DNA of 64,000 nt from Phoronis australis (GCA_002633005.1 NMRA01000317.1:425366-489365), one strand, 5' to 3'; positions 1-12,068 are shown, counted from the stretch's first letter. The notes: generated by a model not told the origin, from the letters alone. A program made the numbers and translations.

Positions 1-1329
1 GAACTCAGTCAGTGGGAATCTCTCTCTCTCCCTCCCTGTCCAGGCAATACATCGCCTGTGGATACCGTAGAAATACAATCAATAGCCCTGTAATGAAAAT
101 TCTGAACCGATTCACATTTTGATTAGTAAAACAAAGTATACTAAATAATATATATGGAAACACTTACCGTGAAAAAATAGACTGGATATAAATACACTTT
201 CAGCTTTTTGTTTTAAATATGCAAATTATAGGTCACCTGACAAATGACGTTGTGACCTTGGCCGTGAGAAAACATGGTTGTCAAATTAATGATCTATTAC
301 AATTTTGACAGCTTATTCACGGAGGGTCAATGCCCTTGCACCGTTGCTACCATTGGGAAGATCTGGTATAAACCAAGCTCAAATAAAATTCTGAAATCGA
401 TAACAGCTGGTGCTGATCCTTCAGGGAATCATCTCACCATTGTTCGAATAGCTCTAGATATGATTATTTCTTTTGCGTTCATCAGAAAGGGGCAAAGAAA
501 AGTTTTATTAATACCTCAATGGCCTGGAAATAGGCCACAGTTAACCAGTCGCCAGATTGACTATCGCACCGCTCACGTGACAATCTAAAACTATTGCCGT
601 CAATAAGTCTAAGTGACAGGCCGGGAAATTTTGAATTTTTACTCTATGAAGCCGTCATTTGGAATTCAAGGACGCCTACTGGCCAGCAAATTTTACGTCA
701 GTACTATCAAACTTTTACATTTGAGTTAAAGCCTTTTTGAGTAAAAATGCTTCGAAGCCAGAGATTAGGGACTTTTGGTCACGGGACAAAATGAGGGGAC
801 AAAAATTCAGACTTCCGTGAAACGTTACTTGGACCATGCGCACCTATAAAATTCATTTATAAAAAATTTCTTACTGTAATAAATCTTAAACGACTGCTTT
901 AACATTGAAAGGCATTTCAAGGTTGGCTTTAACGAACATCTGGCGTTCCAAAGTGGCTACTTCATATTTCTCTTAATGATTGAATGAACTCCTTAAAATA
1001 GGTCACAAATATATTAATTTCAATTGAGCCAAAATTGAGTCATATATTTGGCCACAGCGCAAAGATTTAAAAGGTCAAATTCCCACATGAGTGAGGGGAC
1101 AAGGATGTAAAAGTTCCACCACTGAGCTTTCGAATGTTTGCCCAGTCTCAAATTTTCCCTTGAAAGCGAACCTCAGTCATAAGGCCAAAATTCTCCAGTT
1201 CGAAAGTCACATGATTTGCCGGATGGCTGAAGACCGTACATGCGCAGAGAACTGTGACTTTTTATGTTGTCCGTGTCTGGTGTTTTTATGTTTTTCTTTT
1301 AGAAAATCAATTTAAAACTAATACTGGAC
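1..1329. other. Upstream intergenic DNA, nothing recognised
   Basis: A short CT-rich patch occurs near 20-40. The only reading frames are short (for example 274-588 and 1091-1315), with no conserved motif or codon bias. I see no gene, RNA or clear element here. Confidence 0.5.
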
Positions 1330-1332
1330 TTA

Positions 1333-1770
1333 CATTTAAACTGAGCGACATTGCGTCCTCTTCGCAACGACCTTCACTAGCAACTTCTCAGTGGAGTGGT
1401 GTTCGGCTGATAACGTAATTGGCGTTGAATGAACGACAACGTGCGGCAACAAGTCCTGGAGAGTCTTACGTGGGTGAAACTGAAGAGACTCTAAAAAGCC
1501 GCAATTATGAACCACCATTGCCTTCCCAGTTACGGGGGCACGTACGATTCCGCCGTTTTCAATCACATCAACACATTTGACACCAGTGATGTACGCATTT
1601 TGGATCGCGAGGAAAATTGGTTCAAACGAACGTGCTGAATTCGCTCTTTGAATCGCCCGGGCGGATTAATACTCTCCAGGGCTTGGGCCCGCATGCTCAG
1701 TGTCATCAGCCGAACACCCGCCACCACGGCAGTTGAGGTCGCAACGTCGCTCAGTTTAAAATCGGCCCTG
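1333..1770. mobile_element. Long foldback (inverted-repeat) element
   Basis: The plus-strand text from about 1333 (AAACTGAGCGACATTGCG, then TCGGCTGATAACG and CAAGTCCTGGAGAGT) reappears in the same order on the minus strand reading from about 1768 down (AAACTGAGCGACGTTGCG, TCGGCTGATGACA, CAAGCCCTGGAGAGT). Two diverged arms of about 120-150 bp therefore face each other around a spacer near 1500-1620. Two minus-strand reading frames (1336-1566 and 1563-1829) cross this structure and are explained by it. Likely a nonautonomous foldback or MITE; no target duplication was identified. Confidence 0.65.
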
Positions 1771-1774
1771 TAAT

Positions 1775-4500
1775 ATTCTTTACCGAAACAGGGTTCTGTT
1801 TCCACGACCAACATGAACATCGAACACATGGGCGACTCAAGGAAACGCGTTAGAGTTTATTGGGATTGGCCATGATGCCCTAAAATGGGGCCTGTCACTT
1901 GAGTTGCAGGCACATTCGACAACCATTCAAGGTCGATCGTGCTAACATGCTCAAACCCCAAAGTGTTTCGGGTAAGAATTCAACATGTACAGCTATACAG
2001 GGCGAAATGCAACTTTAAGGTAGGTGGATACACAAAAAAATTAATTTTGACTGTTTTTTACATTTTCATATCATCCTAATCTTTAATTCTTGATGCACAG
2101 TATACTGAAGAAAAATAAAATCATTCTGAAAATCCAAAGTTGTTTTTTTAGCTATATTTGACCAAACCTCAGTAAGTCATATGGCTTGAGTGCTCACCAG
2201 CTCAGTGATTGACAACTGGGGCGGAGCTTATATACAAGGACACTAGCTCTAATCTAACCCTGTCAACAAGCATTGCGTAACCGGGCAATCGAGAGTGATG
2301 TACCAGCTGATATTGGTGTTGTAGCAAGACCAAGAATAAAACAATTCTATTTTTGACCATGTGAAAGTTAGTAGTGAAATGGTGAACTAGCTCCTGTTCC
2401 GAGCCTGAGCCTGTTTGTCTATCTGCAAAAAAATTAAGTTGAGTACGCCAAGCCCTACCGAAGCCATCACTGCACTCAGCTTGAGGAGTCCGTGCAGAAA
2501 TTGTGCATGTATAAGAGAAGTCGGTAATATAAGGTCAGTTGTCTTGCGAGAGGACGCTGAGTGTCGACGTGGGTGGTGTTGCACGATTCGGTGAGAATGC
2601 ATGCACGCGCTGTGAAGACAAGCCGCGCGCGCGACACATGGACAACTACATGCCGTCAGAGTAGAGTCTTCGCAGATAAACCGTGCTTCTGTGCTGGGAA
2701 CGTGCCGTGGAGAAACTAGGCTGTCAAACCCAGAGGATTTTTAACTTGCCACTGGCCGTAACCCAAAGAATTAGAGAAATGACCCAGTGTTCAACATAAC
2801 AAAAAATTTTCTAGTGCATAGATTCAAACGTAACCCTGAATTAAAACTCATGATATTATACGATTTTAGAGGAAAGCAATATAAGAAACTTTAGTAACTT
2901 GAGAATCTCACCCAAGCGGCGCTATTTGCGCAGAAAGTGATATTTTCTTATCCCAAAGTCCATTCGGTACAGGCACGTAAAAATGTTGAACCATTACTAT
3001 GAAAGTAGTTCTTTATCCTCGTCGCCAATATTGTTATGTAGGCAGTAACGCGGCGATTTGATATAACACATATATTGGTTGATGATAATATTGGAATACT
3101 AACAAATAGGTCTGTGTAATATAGTTAGAGAGTCTTTTACAAACTGAGTGGAGAGTTCAGATGAATCGTATAAACAATCAACACATGGTGGTCGGCACAC
3201 CAGTACAGCAGACAATAGATCAACGCTAAGCTCCGCCCACGTGACAGCCATATTTGTTTTGGTCGTCTGTCGTGCATCACAAGTTCGAAAAAATGATTAA
3301 AATTACGCTGTAAACAAACAGGTATGTCACATTTTCTAAATATGAAGTAAATATCAGCTTTATTTCTAGTACTTCAACAAAAATTGGAACATAATGACCA
3401 CGCATTCTGAACGAAATTTGATCTCAAGTGGCAATCGATGACCGCTTAACTTCAAAGCCGTTTTTCTCGGCTCGTGATTTCAGGATAGTGACACGATTCT
3501 CGGGCCTATTTTTCCACAACACGTGGGTCAATTTTAACGAAAGTTGCAAATTTGAAATCCTCTTGGACTGAAGTAAAATCGCGTGCCAGGGTTTTTTGAT
3601 AAATGGACCAGATTTTTAGTTATTAGACGGAAAGTGACCAAATGACAAAAAGTGGCGTGCTTGCCCCAACTCGCACACAAAAAATGCCACAAAATCAAGA
3701 TCATAATGATTTTGTACATATATTTGGTATGGATAAGTAGAATATTGCGTAAGGAAATAGTTGATGATGATCCCTGTGCATTTTGAAAAAAAATTCGAGG
3801 TAAAATTAGATTTGTTGAAAATTAAAAAATACGATTTTTAAAAAAAACGAACTACAAAAAAACATTTTTTTTTCGATTTTTGTCACTTTCAGAATCATGT
3901 CTAACTAGTAAAAACTCCCTTTTTACTCATTTTAGTTAGGAACCTGGAGATTTGATCAGTGTATGTGTTGCGGCCCTAGCACCTGACTCATAAACCATAT
4001 AGAACAGTGTCAGTCGAAATTGGTGGATACAACGCGTCAAATGATAACCAATGAAAGCGGAATTGGCTGCCAAAAACAGTTTTAGAGTGAGGAGCAACGA
4101 CGCAGAACCTTAAGAAGCTGGCGGAATTCTCTGTTACGGTTACACTTGGTTGCCAGTACAAACCTCTCTCTACAACGGCAAAGAAAGATAACGAATCAAT
4201 CGCGTTGTCGCAAGACTGCGATAGGTGGCGCTAACCTGTCACTCTTTATTGAATAGCCTAGACGTAAAAGTCGGGAATTAATTGAAAAAACATCACTATA
4301 AAATTTGGGAGACAAAAACGCTAAGCGTATCGATCACGTTAATATCTAGTTCTTAGCAATCTTTCGAAACTTGAGCTTTGACTACAGTGCGAACCAAATA
4401 TCACTACTACAATCTGCGTGAAAAGGAGGCAACCACGTGTGTTTATATTCGTTACATTTGATGAATAGAACTAAAACTGAGTAAGAACCTGAGACGTTGG
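1775..4500. other. Upstream intergenic DNA, nothing recognised
   Basis: AT-rich sequence with poly-A/T runs around 3780-3880. Scattered frames under 75 codons show no recognisable domain. No RNA gene or clear repeat boundary was seen. Confidence 0.45.
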
Positions 4501-4803
4501 CTGCACTTCATTGACTTAGCCAATGCCGCTGGATCAACTGGTTAATTAACTTGAGCAATCTGATTGGTTCTGGATGACGACTTCCAGCGAACAGACCAAT
4601 CAATGTGGAGTTCAGTGACGCAAGGATCTCGCTAAAAAGCAAGACTTTGCGAGATTACGCGAGATATTGCCGTGTACGTCAAAGAGAACACGTGATTATG
4701 GCTAGATTTTAGAGGTCCTATCGTAGGTCCGAGCGTTACTGAACTCCTACCCAGATGACTTCGCCGGCTGACCCGGCGACAATGAAGTCAATCAAACGCC
4801 GCA
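4501..4803. mobile_element. CTGCACTT-type foldback element with a nested second MITE
   Basis: The left arm at 4501 (CTGCACTTCATTGACTTAGC) and right arm ending at 4803 (AATGAAGTCAATCAAACGCC, then GCAG) are inverted versions of each other. They belong to the same family as 23161-23299 and 56637-56765. Between them, about 4611-4746, is a CGTTCAGTA-family fragment (ending GAGCGTTACTGAAC) that matches 47381-47532 and 62050-62170. The younger element appears to have landed in the older one. Confidence 0.7.
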
Positions 4804-7770
4804 GCCATGGATGTAGAGTCTTGCTGGATTTGTCTTTGAAAATGAACCCCGCAGACGTGTTTGACGATGAAGAGTTCCCCCATAAAGTCGACATGCTTAG
4901 AATTCCCAAACATGTTTTTAAAGTCCAAAAATTATGAATCTGAGCAAGATAGTATATTGAATATACTGCAAGGAAGCATTGAAGTACATGCATACCAACC
5001 TTGCAAGATTACACTCCTCTTCACCAGCATGATGAAAACACCACAGAACTGACTCGAACAGCGTGGTCACGTCACATTCACGGCATATCTGACCACTCGT
5101 CTCTAACTTTTTATCCAGTTTTTAGGACGGTCTCTGACTTTCTGGGAACGAGTATTGTTACAGGGCTTTTACGACCTCTGTTTGATCTCTTTTGTTATTA
5201 AAAAGTGACGTGGTAAGCTTAGGTCCCTGTTAAAGCTGGGAACTCAAAGTCACAGTGTCACGGTAGATGCCAACCAGTTCAAAGTTCCCCGTGCAAAACT
5301 ACCGGTAAGTGTCACGGAACTGTCATGGGTTCACGTATCAACTACTGCCTGCATGCACTGGGGAACTTTCTCTGTATCCTGTTGATTCACGTCCCTAGGC
5401 ATGCCCAGCCCTCTGACATGATTATGATACAAACTTCAAAATCTACCCCAACACTTAAGATTTCCGTGAATCCTGTTCTAGACAACAAACTCCCTGAATG
5501 TGTTCACTTACATCAACTTTGACAGTTCAAACGTTTACAAATAACTCGTCCACGCAAAGAAGCCATCGACTCAGACCCGGCCCGGCCACTTAAATGGGGA
5601 CCCACTAAGGACCAGCCGAGACAAGGACCAACAACTTCTGATGCATACTATACATTTTCGTACACAATCCGTAATTTTCTAACCGAGTGTTGAAGGTGTA
5701 TGAAGTTGGCATGTACGCACAGCTCTCGCTCCGTACACAACAGTAAAATCGTTGTCGACGACTCAAATTTCTTGAGGGTATTTTTTGTACCGTGCCAAAT
5801 CGTCTCAAATGTCTTCAGCAAGTTAACTGCTGTGGTTAAACGGACCAGAAGTCTATAAGAACTATGAATGAAATGCTAAAAAGAAGCTTTCGGCAATAAC
5901 AAATCGAACGTTTTTACCTGAAAAATCATCAAAACGTCCGATACTAGCGAATGCATTGGGTCAATGTAAACAGGTACGTAAAATAGGTAATAAAGATTAT
6001 TAAATGGGAACTATTTTAGTTTGTAGAAATAATAGCCTGAAAGAAAAAGAACTTTCCGAGACCGAGTACATGGTCACAAAAAACGTACATAGCTAATTAT
6101 AATCGGTGGAGTTTACTGCAACACGTTCTACAGTTTTATAACTCTCAGAATGATGACAGAGCAAAGTGACGTTGTCGTAACAAAAGTAATTATAGGCGTT
6201 GTACCAGACGTGCGCAGGCTGCTCAAGTGAACCAATTGCACTGATCACATGGAAACATTTTTATGTTTTATTGGTTTATAGTTAAAACCGATCTGACGAA
6301 CAAAAAACTGACTGAAGAGTCCAGCAGTGTGTCCCAGTGTGACTCGAGCCCACGACCTTGAGTAAAGGAAGCGAACGCTTATCCCACAAGGCCACACTGT
6401 ATCCTTCTTGTCGAAACAAAGATGGGGTGCGCTTTTCATTAAAAAACCTCGAGTAAAATAGCGAAAAGGTTATTTTCGAAGATAAATCAACATATGGTAA
6501 AAAAAATCGATTTTTAAGATATGTCATGTTTCCAGAATATTTCATTCCTCCAGTGCTGACATTTCACGCATGAACATAGATCTTAAACTTGCTCTGGGAT
6601 ACCTGTAGCTGGAGAATACGCCGGGCTCAGTGGCCTAGCTGTATGCATTTGAAGGCAAGAAAGCGGGCCATGTTATTCAGTGCATTACCCGGCGCCCATG
6701 CTCCATTCAAATACATGAAGGTAAAGCCCGTTTTAACAGATAAAACTGTGTAAATAAATATTTGCAAATACGCGGCCACAGACAGGAAACCTCGTGGAAC
6801 ACGATTAGGCCAATATTTCAAAATCAAGACGCTACCTTTGGTAGTTACAATGACCGATGAAGCAAAAAAGATAGGACGTCTGCTTTTCATCACCAAGGGA
6901 ATCGATCGGAGTAATCCCTTTGCAATATTTGTCGACAACGCTGTTTTGCGACAACACGCATGACCTGGCCATTTTTAATTCATAACCACACAGCGAATTT
7001 CGTAATCAGGCCGAAAGGGCCTCTGTGCACGAGATTTGCTGTGGGAACTCATAGTGTCTCCTCGACTGGGACAGACGAATGGTATCAATTACGTTTAAAT
7101 GCGTAACTGAAAGTACTCCTTGAGGCAAGCCTAACTGTCAAGATCACTCTGAGAACGATAACATTCCCGAAATACGAACTTCATGTCTATCACAAAAGTT
7201 TGTCGTCCGTCGGACCTCCAGGCGACACCCTAGAACCGCCAATGTTCATGACAAACGTGGGAACAAAACACGTTGACATGCGTTTACTTCAGTGATAAAA
7301 ACAATTAAAATGAAAGGAACTCCGTAAACATATTTTTCGACGAGAAAGTCTTGTTACGATTGGCTGTTCCATGGAAATGAAAAAAACAACAACAAATACA
7401 TGAACGCAACACTCGTGAGCAATAAGGACGGGAGGCCTGGTACCCGGATGTCGACTAGCGAGTATAAATGAGTTGAAACAAGATGTAGATGTTCAGATGG
7501 GAACGCGGACTCAGCATACGATAACTCATGTATTTCTGAATAGGCAACATCTGGATTTATCGATCACAATTTGTAGCGCTTGTCTGAATGAACCTTTTTA
7601 GTCACTTGTACTGACTCGTGCAGTTTCAGTCATCTTCATTCTGAAACAAGACAAGAAAACATTTTTAAGACATCGATGTACTAAATTCATCTTGGATCAT
7701 TAGAGAAACTGAACATCGCCGAGCAATCTGGACTACGTCTCAAAACTGGATTTGAGCGAAAGCGTTAAGT
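4804..7770. other. Upstream region of the receptor gene, mostly unassigned
   Basis: Short frames only. About 6331-6400 holds a minus-strand tRNA-like head, listed separately. A 22-bp stretch at about 6196-6217 (TTGTACCAGACGTGCGCAGG) recurs at about 25409-25430 in intron 1. Cis-regulatory DNA for the receptor would be expected in the last 1-2 kb, but no specific element beyond the TATA-like box can be argued. Confidence 0.4.
6331..6400 (-). repeat. Degenerate tRNA-like SINE head
   Basis: On the minus strand, GTGTGGCCTTGTGGGATAAG resembles a tRNA 5' part with box A. A box-B-like GTGGGCTCGAGTC follows about 35 bases later. The acceptor arms do not pair, so this is a relic of a tRNA-derived repeat, not a working tRNA gene. 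Confidence 0.45.
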
Positions 7771-7771
7771 G

Positions 7772-7778
7772 TATATAA
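7772..7778 (+). promoter_or_regulatory. Candidate TATA box for the receptor gene
   Basis: TATATAA lies 75 bp before the ATG at 7853. A start site about 30 bp downstream would leave a 5' UTR of roughly 50 bases, assuming no upstream non-coding exon. A short upstream ATG at 7783 is followed at once by a stop and would lie before that start site. In an AT-rich genome such a match is weak evidence. Confidence 0.3.
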
Positions 7779-7852
7779 GACTATGGACTAAATATGTTGA
7801 CAATTGACTGACAAAAAGTTTTCATTTCTGAGTTGTGGTCCAAGTTGTAAAG

Positions 7853-8343
7853 ATGGGTAACGGTAACGACAAGTCGTCATCGTCCATCCAGGATATTGTC
7901 CTTAATAGGACTGGAAATGAGTCTGATGCCCAATACTCGAGAACTTTGTGTGAGTCACAGTTGCAGAACAAGAGCAACGGATCTGGACATTTAAACTGCA
8001 GTATTACGGGGATGGAATTCCTGTCAAACTTACGATTTAGCAACGATGCCGTCGTTTCTGTTATCGTATATTGCTGTTTTTTCTTTGTAGCCGCCAGTGG
8101 GAATCTGATCGTTTTTACGACTTTATTTCGTAATCGCCACCGAAAGTCTCGAGTGAATTTGTTTATAATGCATCTCAGTATGGCCGACCTTATAGTCACC
8201 TTTGTAGTATTCCCGCTCGAGACGGGCTGGATCATTACGGTGGAATGGATGGCTGGCGACTTAGGATGCAGATTTTTCATGTTTCTAAAATCATTTGGAC
8301 TTTTCCTGTCCTCGTACATATTGATCGCTATCTCGCTAGACAG
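7853..8343 (+). CDS. Exon 1 of GnRH/corazonin/AKH-type GPCR (N-terminus, TM1-TM3)
   Basis: This is the first coding exon of a rhodopsin-class neuropeptide receptor that would sit in the plasma membrane and bind a GnRH-, corazonin- or AKH-like peptide. It gives residues 1-163 plus two bases of codon 164. The extracellular N-terminus (about 65 residues) has NxS/T sites at N18, N22, N39, N42 and N48 and no obvious signal peptide. TM1 carries the GN motif (N84), ICL1 is basic (RNRHRKSR), TM2 has LSMAD (D112), ECL1 has W132, and TM3 starts at C139, the usual disulfide cysteine, and runs to the D163-R164 of DRY. The ATG at 7853 is chosen because an in-frame GTG at 7835 is not a normal eukaryotic start. 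The exon stops at AG|gtacgt between R and Y of DRY; reading on gives only a short non-receptor tail ending at 8416. Family assignment is firm; the subtype within the superfamily is not. Confidence 0.93.
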
Positions 8344-8601
8344 GTACGTTTGCACGTTCTACGTAAAGTACACACTGAGTAGTTTATTGCACAGCACTCA
8401 ACTGAGTAAAGTGTAAGAATACAGGCCTACCAAGGTCGTAACAGAATGTGGCCTAAGTCAAAAGTTGGGTTTATTGCGCCTTTATTTGGAACCCACTCTG
8501 GCGCATTTTTTTCTAAAAATTTTTTCTAAAAAGTCTTTAATTATGTACAACTAGTAGGTATTTGTGCCAGAATTCGAATTTTTTGTTCTTCTCTACACCA
8601 A

Positions 8602-8743
8602 CATGGGCGGCTCAGCACTGAAAAAAGGGGTGAGCTAAAGCCCCGCAGCCCCCTGTGGTGCACCACCTATAGACCATGTGCGGCGTGGCACTGAAAAAAG
8701 TGGGGCTATAGCCCCCCCCGTCCCTTATGGTGCGCTGCCCATG
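8602..8743 (+). repeat. GGGCTATAGCCC foldback repeat, dimer copy A
   Basis: Two head-to-tail units of about 70 bp (8602-8674 and 8675-8743). Each starts CATGGGCGGC or a variant, then GCACTGAAAAAA, a G-run/C-run palindrome around TATAG, TGGTGCACC, and the mirrored end. Each unit is close to an inverted repeat with itself (start CATGGGCGG, end TGCGCTGCCCATG). Dimers of the same family occur at 35857-36008 and, on the other strand, 58966-59102. Confidence 0.75.
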
Positions 8744-9484
8744 AACAATAGTAATCTGTAGCTCTTTCTCTAAAATGTACACATTGTGAAACAAACTTCG
8801 GGATTCCTGGAATAAGAAAAACATCTTCAGTTGACAGTAGAAGCATACCCCGGAACTCATATTTTATAAACTTACTTTGTTAGTCTTTTAGGACACCCTG
8901 TATATAGGTGCTGACTTTTGCCTCATACATTTTCCGCGTATTTTCCTAAGATTTTTTGCACAACTGTTTCTTACAATGACAGCACATCCTCATCCGGGCA
9001 ATAAATTAACACTACACGTCTGGACATGGGGACTCAACGAGTAATTTTTGCAAATTACCATAAAAATTTAAGAGGCTATTAAACCGCTTTTCGTCACAAA
9101 AAATACCCTTTAGATTTACACCATTTATCGTTTAAGATTGATCTCAACTTGCTCGTGAGTCAAAATATGTGTCGTTCTTTGCTTGAAAAGAGCTGACGGT
9201 TCGCTATTGCTCAACACAAAGTTGATTGTCCCGGCGTGTCATTTTGTTTGCCAAGCACTAATGAACTACCATTTTTTTCAAGACAAAAAATCACTTCTCA
9301 TTTCAATAAGGAACTAATAGAGACTAATTTTATAGTGATGACTGCTCTAAATCAAAAGTTATTCGGTTCGAAGGCACGCGGAAAACGCGGACCATGCGGA
9401 CTTTTTGCCGCTTTTATTAAGTACTGGCTGCTGGATGAGTTAAATTGTTGCGTGGCGTAAAAACATTGTTCAACAACGGCGCGT

Positions 9485-9566
9485 GTCACGCGATAATGTG
9501 ACGTCATTTTGTTGATGTTATTCGGTTGTTTAGTGATGACGTATTTGTCAATATTATCACGCGATT
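9485..9566. repeat. Small inverted repeat (CACGCGATAAT arms)
   Basis: CACGCGATAATGTGACGTCA near 9488 is mirrored by AATATTATCACGCG near 9553-9566. The motif TGATAATGTGACGTCATT recurs near 45515, suggesting a dispersed family. Confidence 0.4.
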
Positions 9567-9738
9567 TGGACTCGAAAATTGCACAGTTACATTATCAAAA
9601 ATTTTACATGTCTTAGATTTTTTTCCAATTCAGGTAACCACGGACAAAACTATTTATTCGTACTAATCAGTAGGTTGCACCTACTGCATGCTTTCACGGA
9701 ATTGAGAAGGAGTGAGATTGTCCAGGTCCGTAGTTAGG

Positions 9739-9894
9739 CAGTGCTGCAGTGGTAAAATAAGAGGTAAGTAGTCGCCCAAAGCCCACCGTACCACCTTGAG
9801 CACTGAACGTAACTTACGGTGGGTAGGCGCTACGTTTACATACCAAAAGGTGGTTGGCTGCGCCTACGTGCCCCTACGCCCCACTACAGCACTG
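9739..9894. mobile_element. hAT-like MITE with perfect 8-bp target duplication
   Basis: The ends are inverted repeats (CAGTGCTGCAGTGG at 9739, CCACTACAGCACTG ending at 9894). The element is flanked by an identical 8-bp repeat TAGTTAGG at 9731-9738 and 9895-9902. An 8-bp duplication plus CAG...CTG ends is the hallmark of hAT transposons. The 156-bp body has no coding capacity and includes an inner inverted pair (CCCACCGTACC / ACGGTGGGTAGG). Confidence 0.85.
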
Positions 9895-10618
9895 TAGTTA
9901 GGTAATAATTTTGCAAGTCCTTAGTAACTTATAACGATACATAAATCTGGCCTGAGTGTGTTTTAAATTTTAGCATTTACTAGGTCCAAAACGTCAAAAC
10001 GACGTCATACGTCAAAAGCCAATGTAGCGCGTAATTGAGCCCACGGTATTTATAACCAACTAATCACATCATTTTATATCAAAACAAAACAAAGTTGCTT
10101 AATAACATTTATTCGTACCAAATAAAAACCAAACTGCTGAACAAGAGTGATTGGAGTTGGAAACACTAAACTCGACCATCGAGAACCTTCTGAGTACTGG
10201 ACACCGCACTACACCACATAACAAGCAGTTAATTAACATTTTCTGTAAGATGGATTCGCTAGCTTAACACCGGTAAGCTAATACTAAAATATCTGTTCCT
10301 GTGTGAAAACATCTGAACAATTTAACCAGGTCCGAAATACTTAATGAGATTTCAAATGCTGCGTGACCACGTGTTCCGTATAACCCCAGCTGACAGAAAG
10401 CTGTACCGAGACGCCAAGCGGGAAGGCAAACGAGCACGTCGTCTTGTATTTCCTAACCTTGCCTCACCTGAATTGAACTACACCGTCTGCTGAACTAGCA
10501 GCAACAGTGTTCGATTTCTAACCCTCGCGACGCTAAGGCAATACGAATATGACGCGACCAGTCGAAACTGGCAATAGTACTGAAAAACGCAATTAATAAA
10601 GATCAGTTGCACACGAGG

Positions 10619-10772
10619 CAGGGGCGGATCCAGGATTTTGAGTTAGAGGAGGGGACCAAGGTATTAGCCAGAATTTTGCCCGTCAGATATTCGCTCCCCC
10701 GAATTTCCAAATGGAATCTGGGAGAGTTTTTGGGGGGCATGACCCCATTGGCCCCCTCTAAATCCGCCACTG
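10619..10772 (+). mobile_element. GGGGCGGATCC-family nonautonomous element, full copy
   Basis: The ends are CAGGGGCGGATCCAG and CTAAATCCGCCACTG, which are imperfect inverted repeats. CGAGG directly flanks both sides (10614-10618 and 10773-10777). The 154-bp body (TATTAGCCAGAATTTTGC, then CCAAATGGAATCTGGGA) recurs in truncated copies at 34357-34485 and 35315-35443. Probably a DNA-transposon derivative; the superfamily is uncertain because the flanking repeat is 5 bp rather than 8. Confidence 0.75.
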
Positions 10773-11398
10773 CGAGGAACTTTGTACCGTCATCAGTTTT
10801 TTCGACAAAATAGCAATAAAGATTAGTGTAGCCTGTTTTCTCATACTAAAGCAAGGTGCTGGTTAGTTGGTGAATAACTGGCGCGAATAAATGCAAACGT
10901 GCTCGCGTTCAAACTGCGCAACTAAAACTTAGAACAAGGCGGAAATCATGTCTATGCGCGTGTGCGGTAACTAATGTCCCAAACGGTGCAAAAGTGCAGT
11001 GTGAAATCATTGCCTGTCTGCTTTTGGCTACAATAAAATAACACCTCAATCCTATATTGCTGCACCGTTTTTCTTTTTGCCTTTGAACTCCGACTTATGC
11101 CCGGAATCAGTTATACGAAATAATCTATATAATTTAAATGGCAAACTAATCTCGCTAGTTGCTTTTGCAGCAGGATTTCTGATTTCCAATAAAATTAACA
11201 GACTGGAAAGGATTACTTTTTCTCAGTGCGGCGTGACATTTTCCGAACACCTTACCAAAGCACTCTAATTTTACAAAGCAAAAATTGAAATAAAATCTAA
11301 AACAAGAATTTTCAGTTCTCATTGACAAATTGAATTCTCCTAGGATTTTCTTTTATTTCACTCCAGAAATTACTCAATGTGCAAAAAAGTAACAGATA

Positions 11399-12068
11399 GA
11401 TATATAGATTATTACATGGCGAAGTCATTATCCCCCGTTATCTAGAGCCCGAGTGGATTTTGGAGAATTATCGCCCGAGGGGCGTTAGCCCCGAGGATGA
11501 TAATTCTACGAAATCTACGAGGGCTCTGAATAAGGGGGATAACAACTGAAAACATGACTGTAATAATCTATTTATACCATATAATGAACGAGAAACATTG
11601 CAAAGAATCGATCTACCTCGGCTTTTGTAATTACTTTCTCTGTCAGAGGTCCGGGTCTGAGATCGTGACCTTTTAAGAAAAACCGAGCTATTTTTGTCAA
11701 ATAACGCTTTTGCTCAAAACCAATTGAAAATTTAAACAAAATGGAAATAAAGTGAATCTATAAATTAGGTTTAGCAACTATTATAGCTTACTACACTACG
11801 TCTTACTTTTCATAGCATATACATGTTGGAACAATGCCCTTTGCTGAAAATGCGATTGTTGCGCGTGCTCATTTAAGTATTCTATTTTCATGTGCGATGA
11901 CGTCAGCCGCTGAGTGGTGTAGTAGTAAAGTCGGCGACTAGAAACTCTTGAGGCCCGGGTTCGAAACAGGCCTCGGTTTCCCGCCAAAATGTTATCTCAC
12001 TAGTGAGATAACTTTGTGGGTTATTACACGGTTGTATCTGCCATTCGACGATAAAATTGTGGTACAAT
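11399..12068 (+). mobile_element. Composite repeat copy 1: TIR foldback plus tRNA-like segment
   Basis: This starts with a foldback (about 11407-11575) whose outer arms are AGATTATTACATGG and GTAATAATCTAT. Nested inner arms are TATCCCCC/GGGGGATA and the GAGCCCGAGTGGATTT/AAATCTACGAGGGCTC pair. A linker of about 320 bp follows, then a tRNA-like head at 11905-11979 with box-B-like GGGTTCGAAAC. A palindrome (GTTATCTCAC TAGTGAGATAAC, 11991-12012) and a tail ending TGTGGTACAAT complete it. The same order occurs twice at 20.2-21.9 kb. Confidence 0.75.

Noticed and set aside
1336-1829. Two overlapping minus-strand frames of 76 and 88 codons
   Set aside because: They span an inverted duplication and show no recognisable domain.
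7822-8355. 177-codon minus-strand frame opposite exon 1
   Set aside because: It is the antisense shadow of the receptor exon; the plus strand carries clear TM1-TM3 motifs.
8602-8743. CRISPR-like direct repeats
   Set aside because: Only two units without spacers, in a eukaryotic intron; a foldback repeat dimer explains them.
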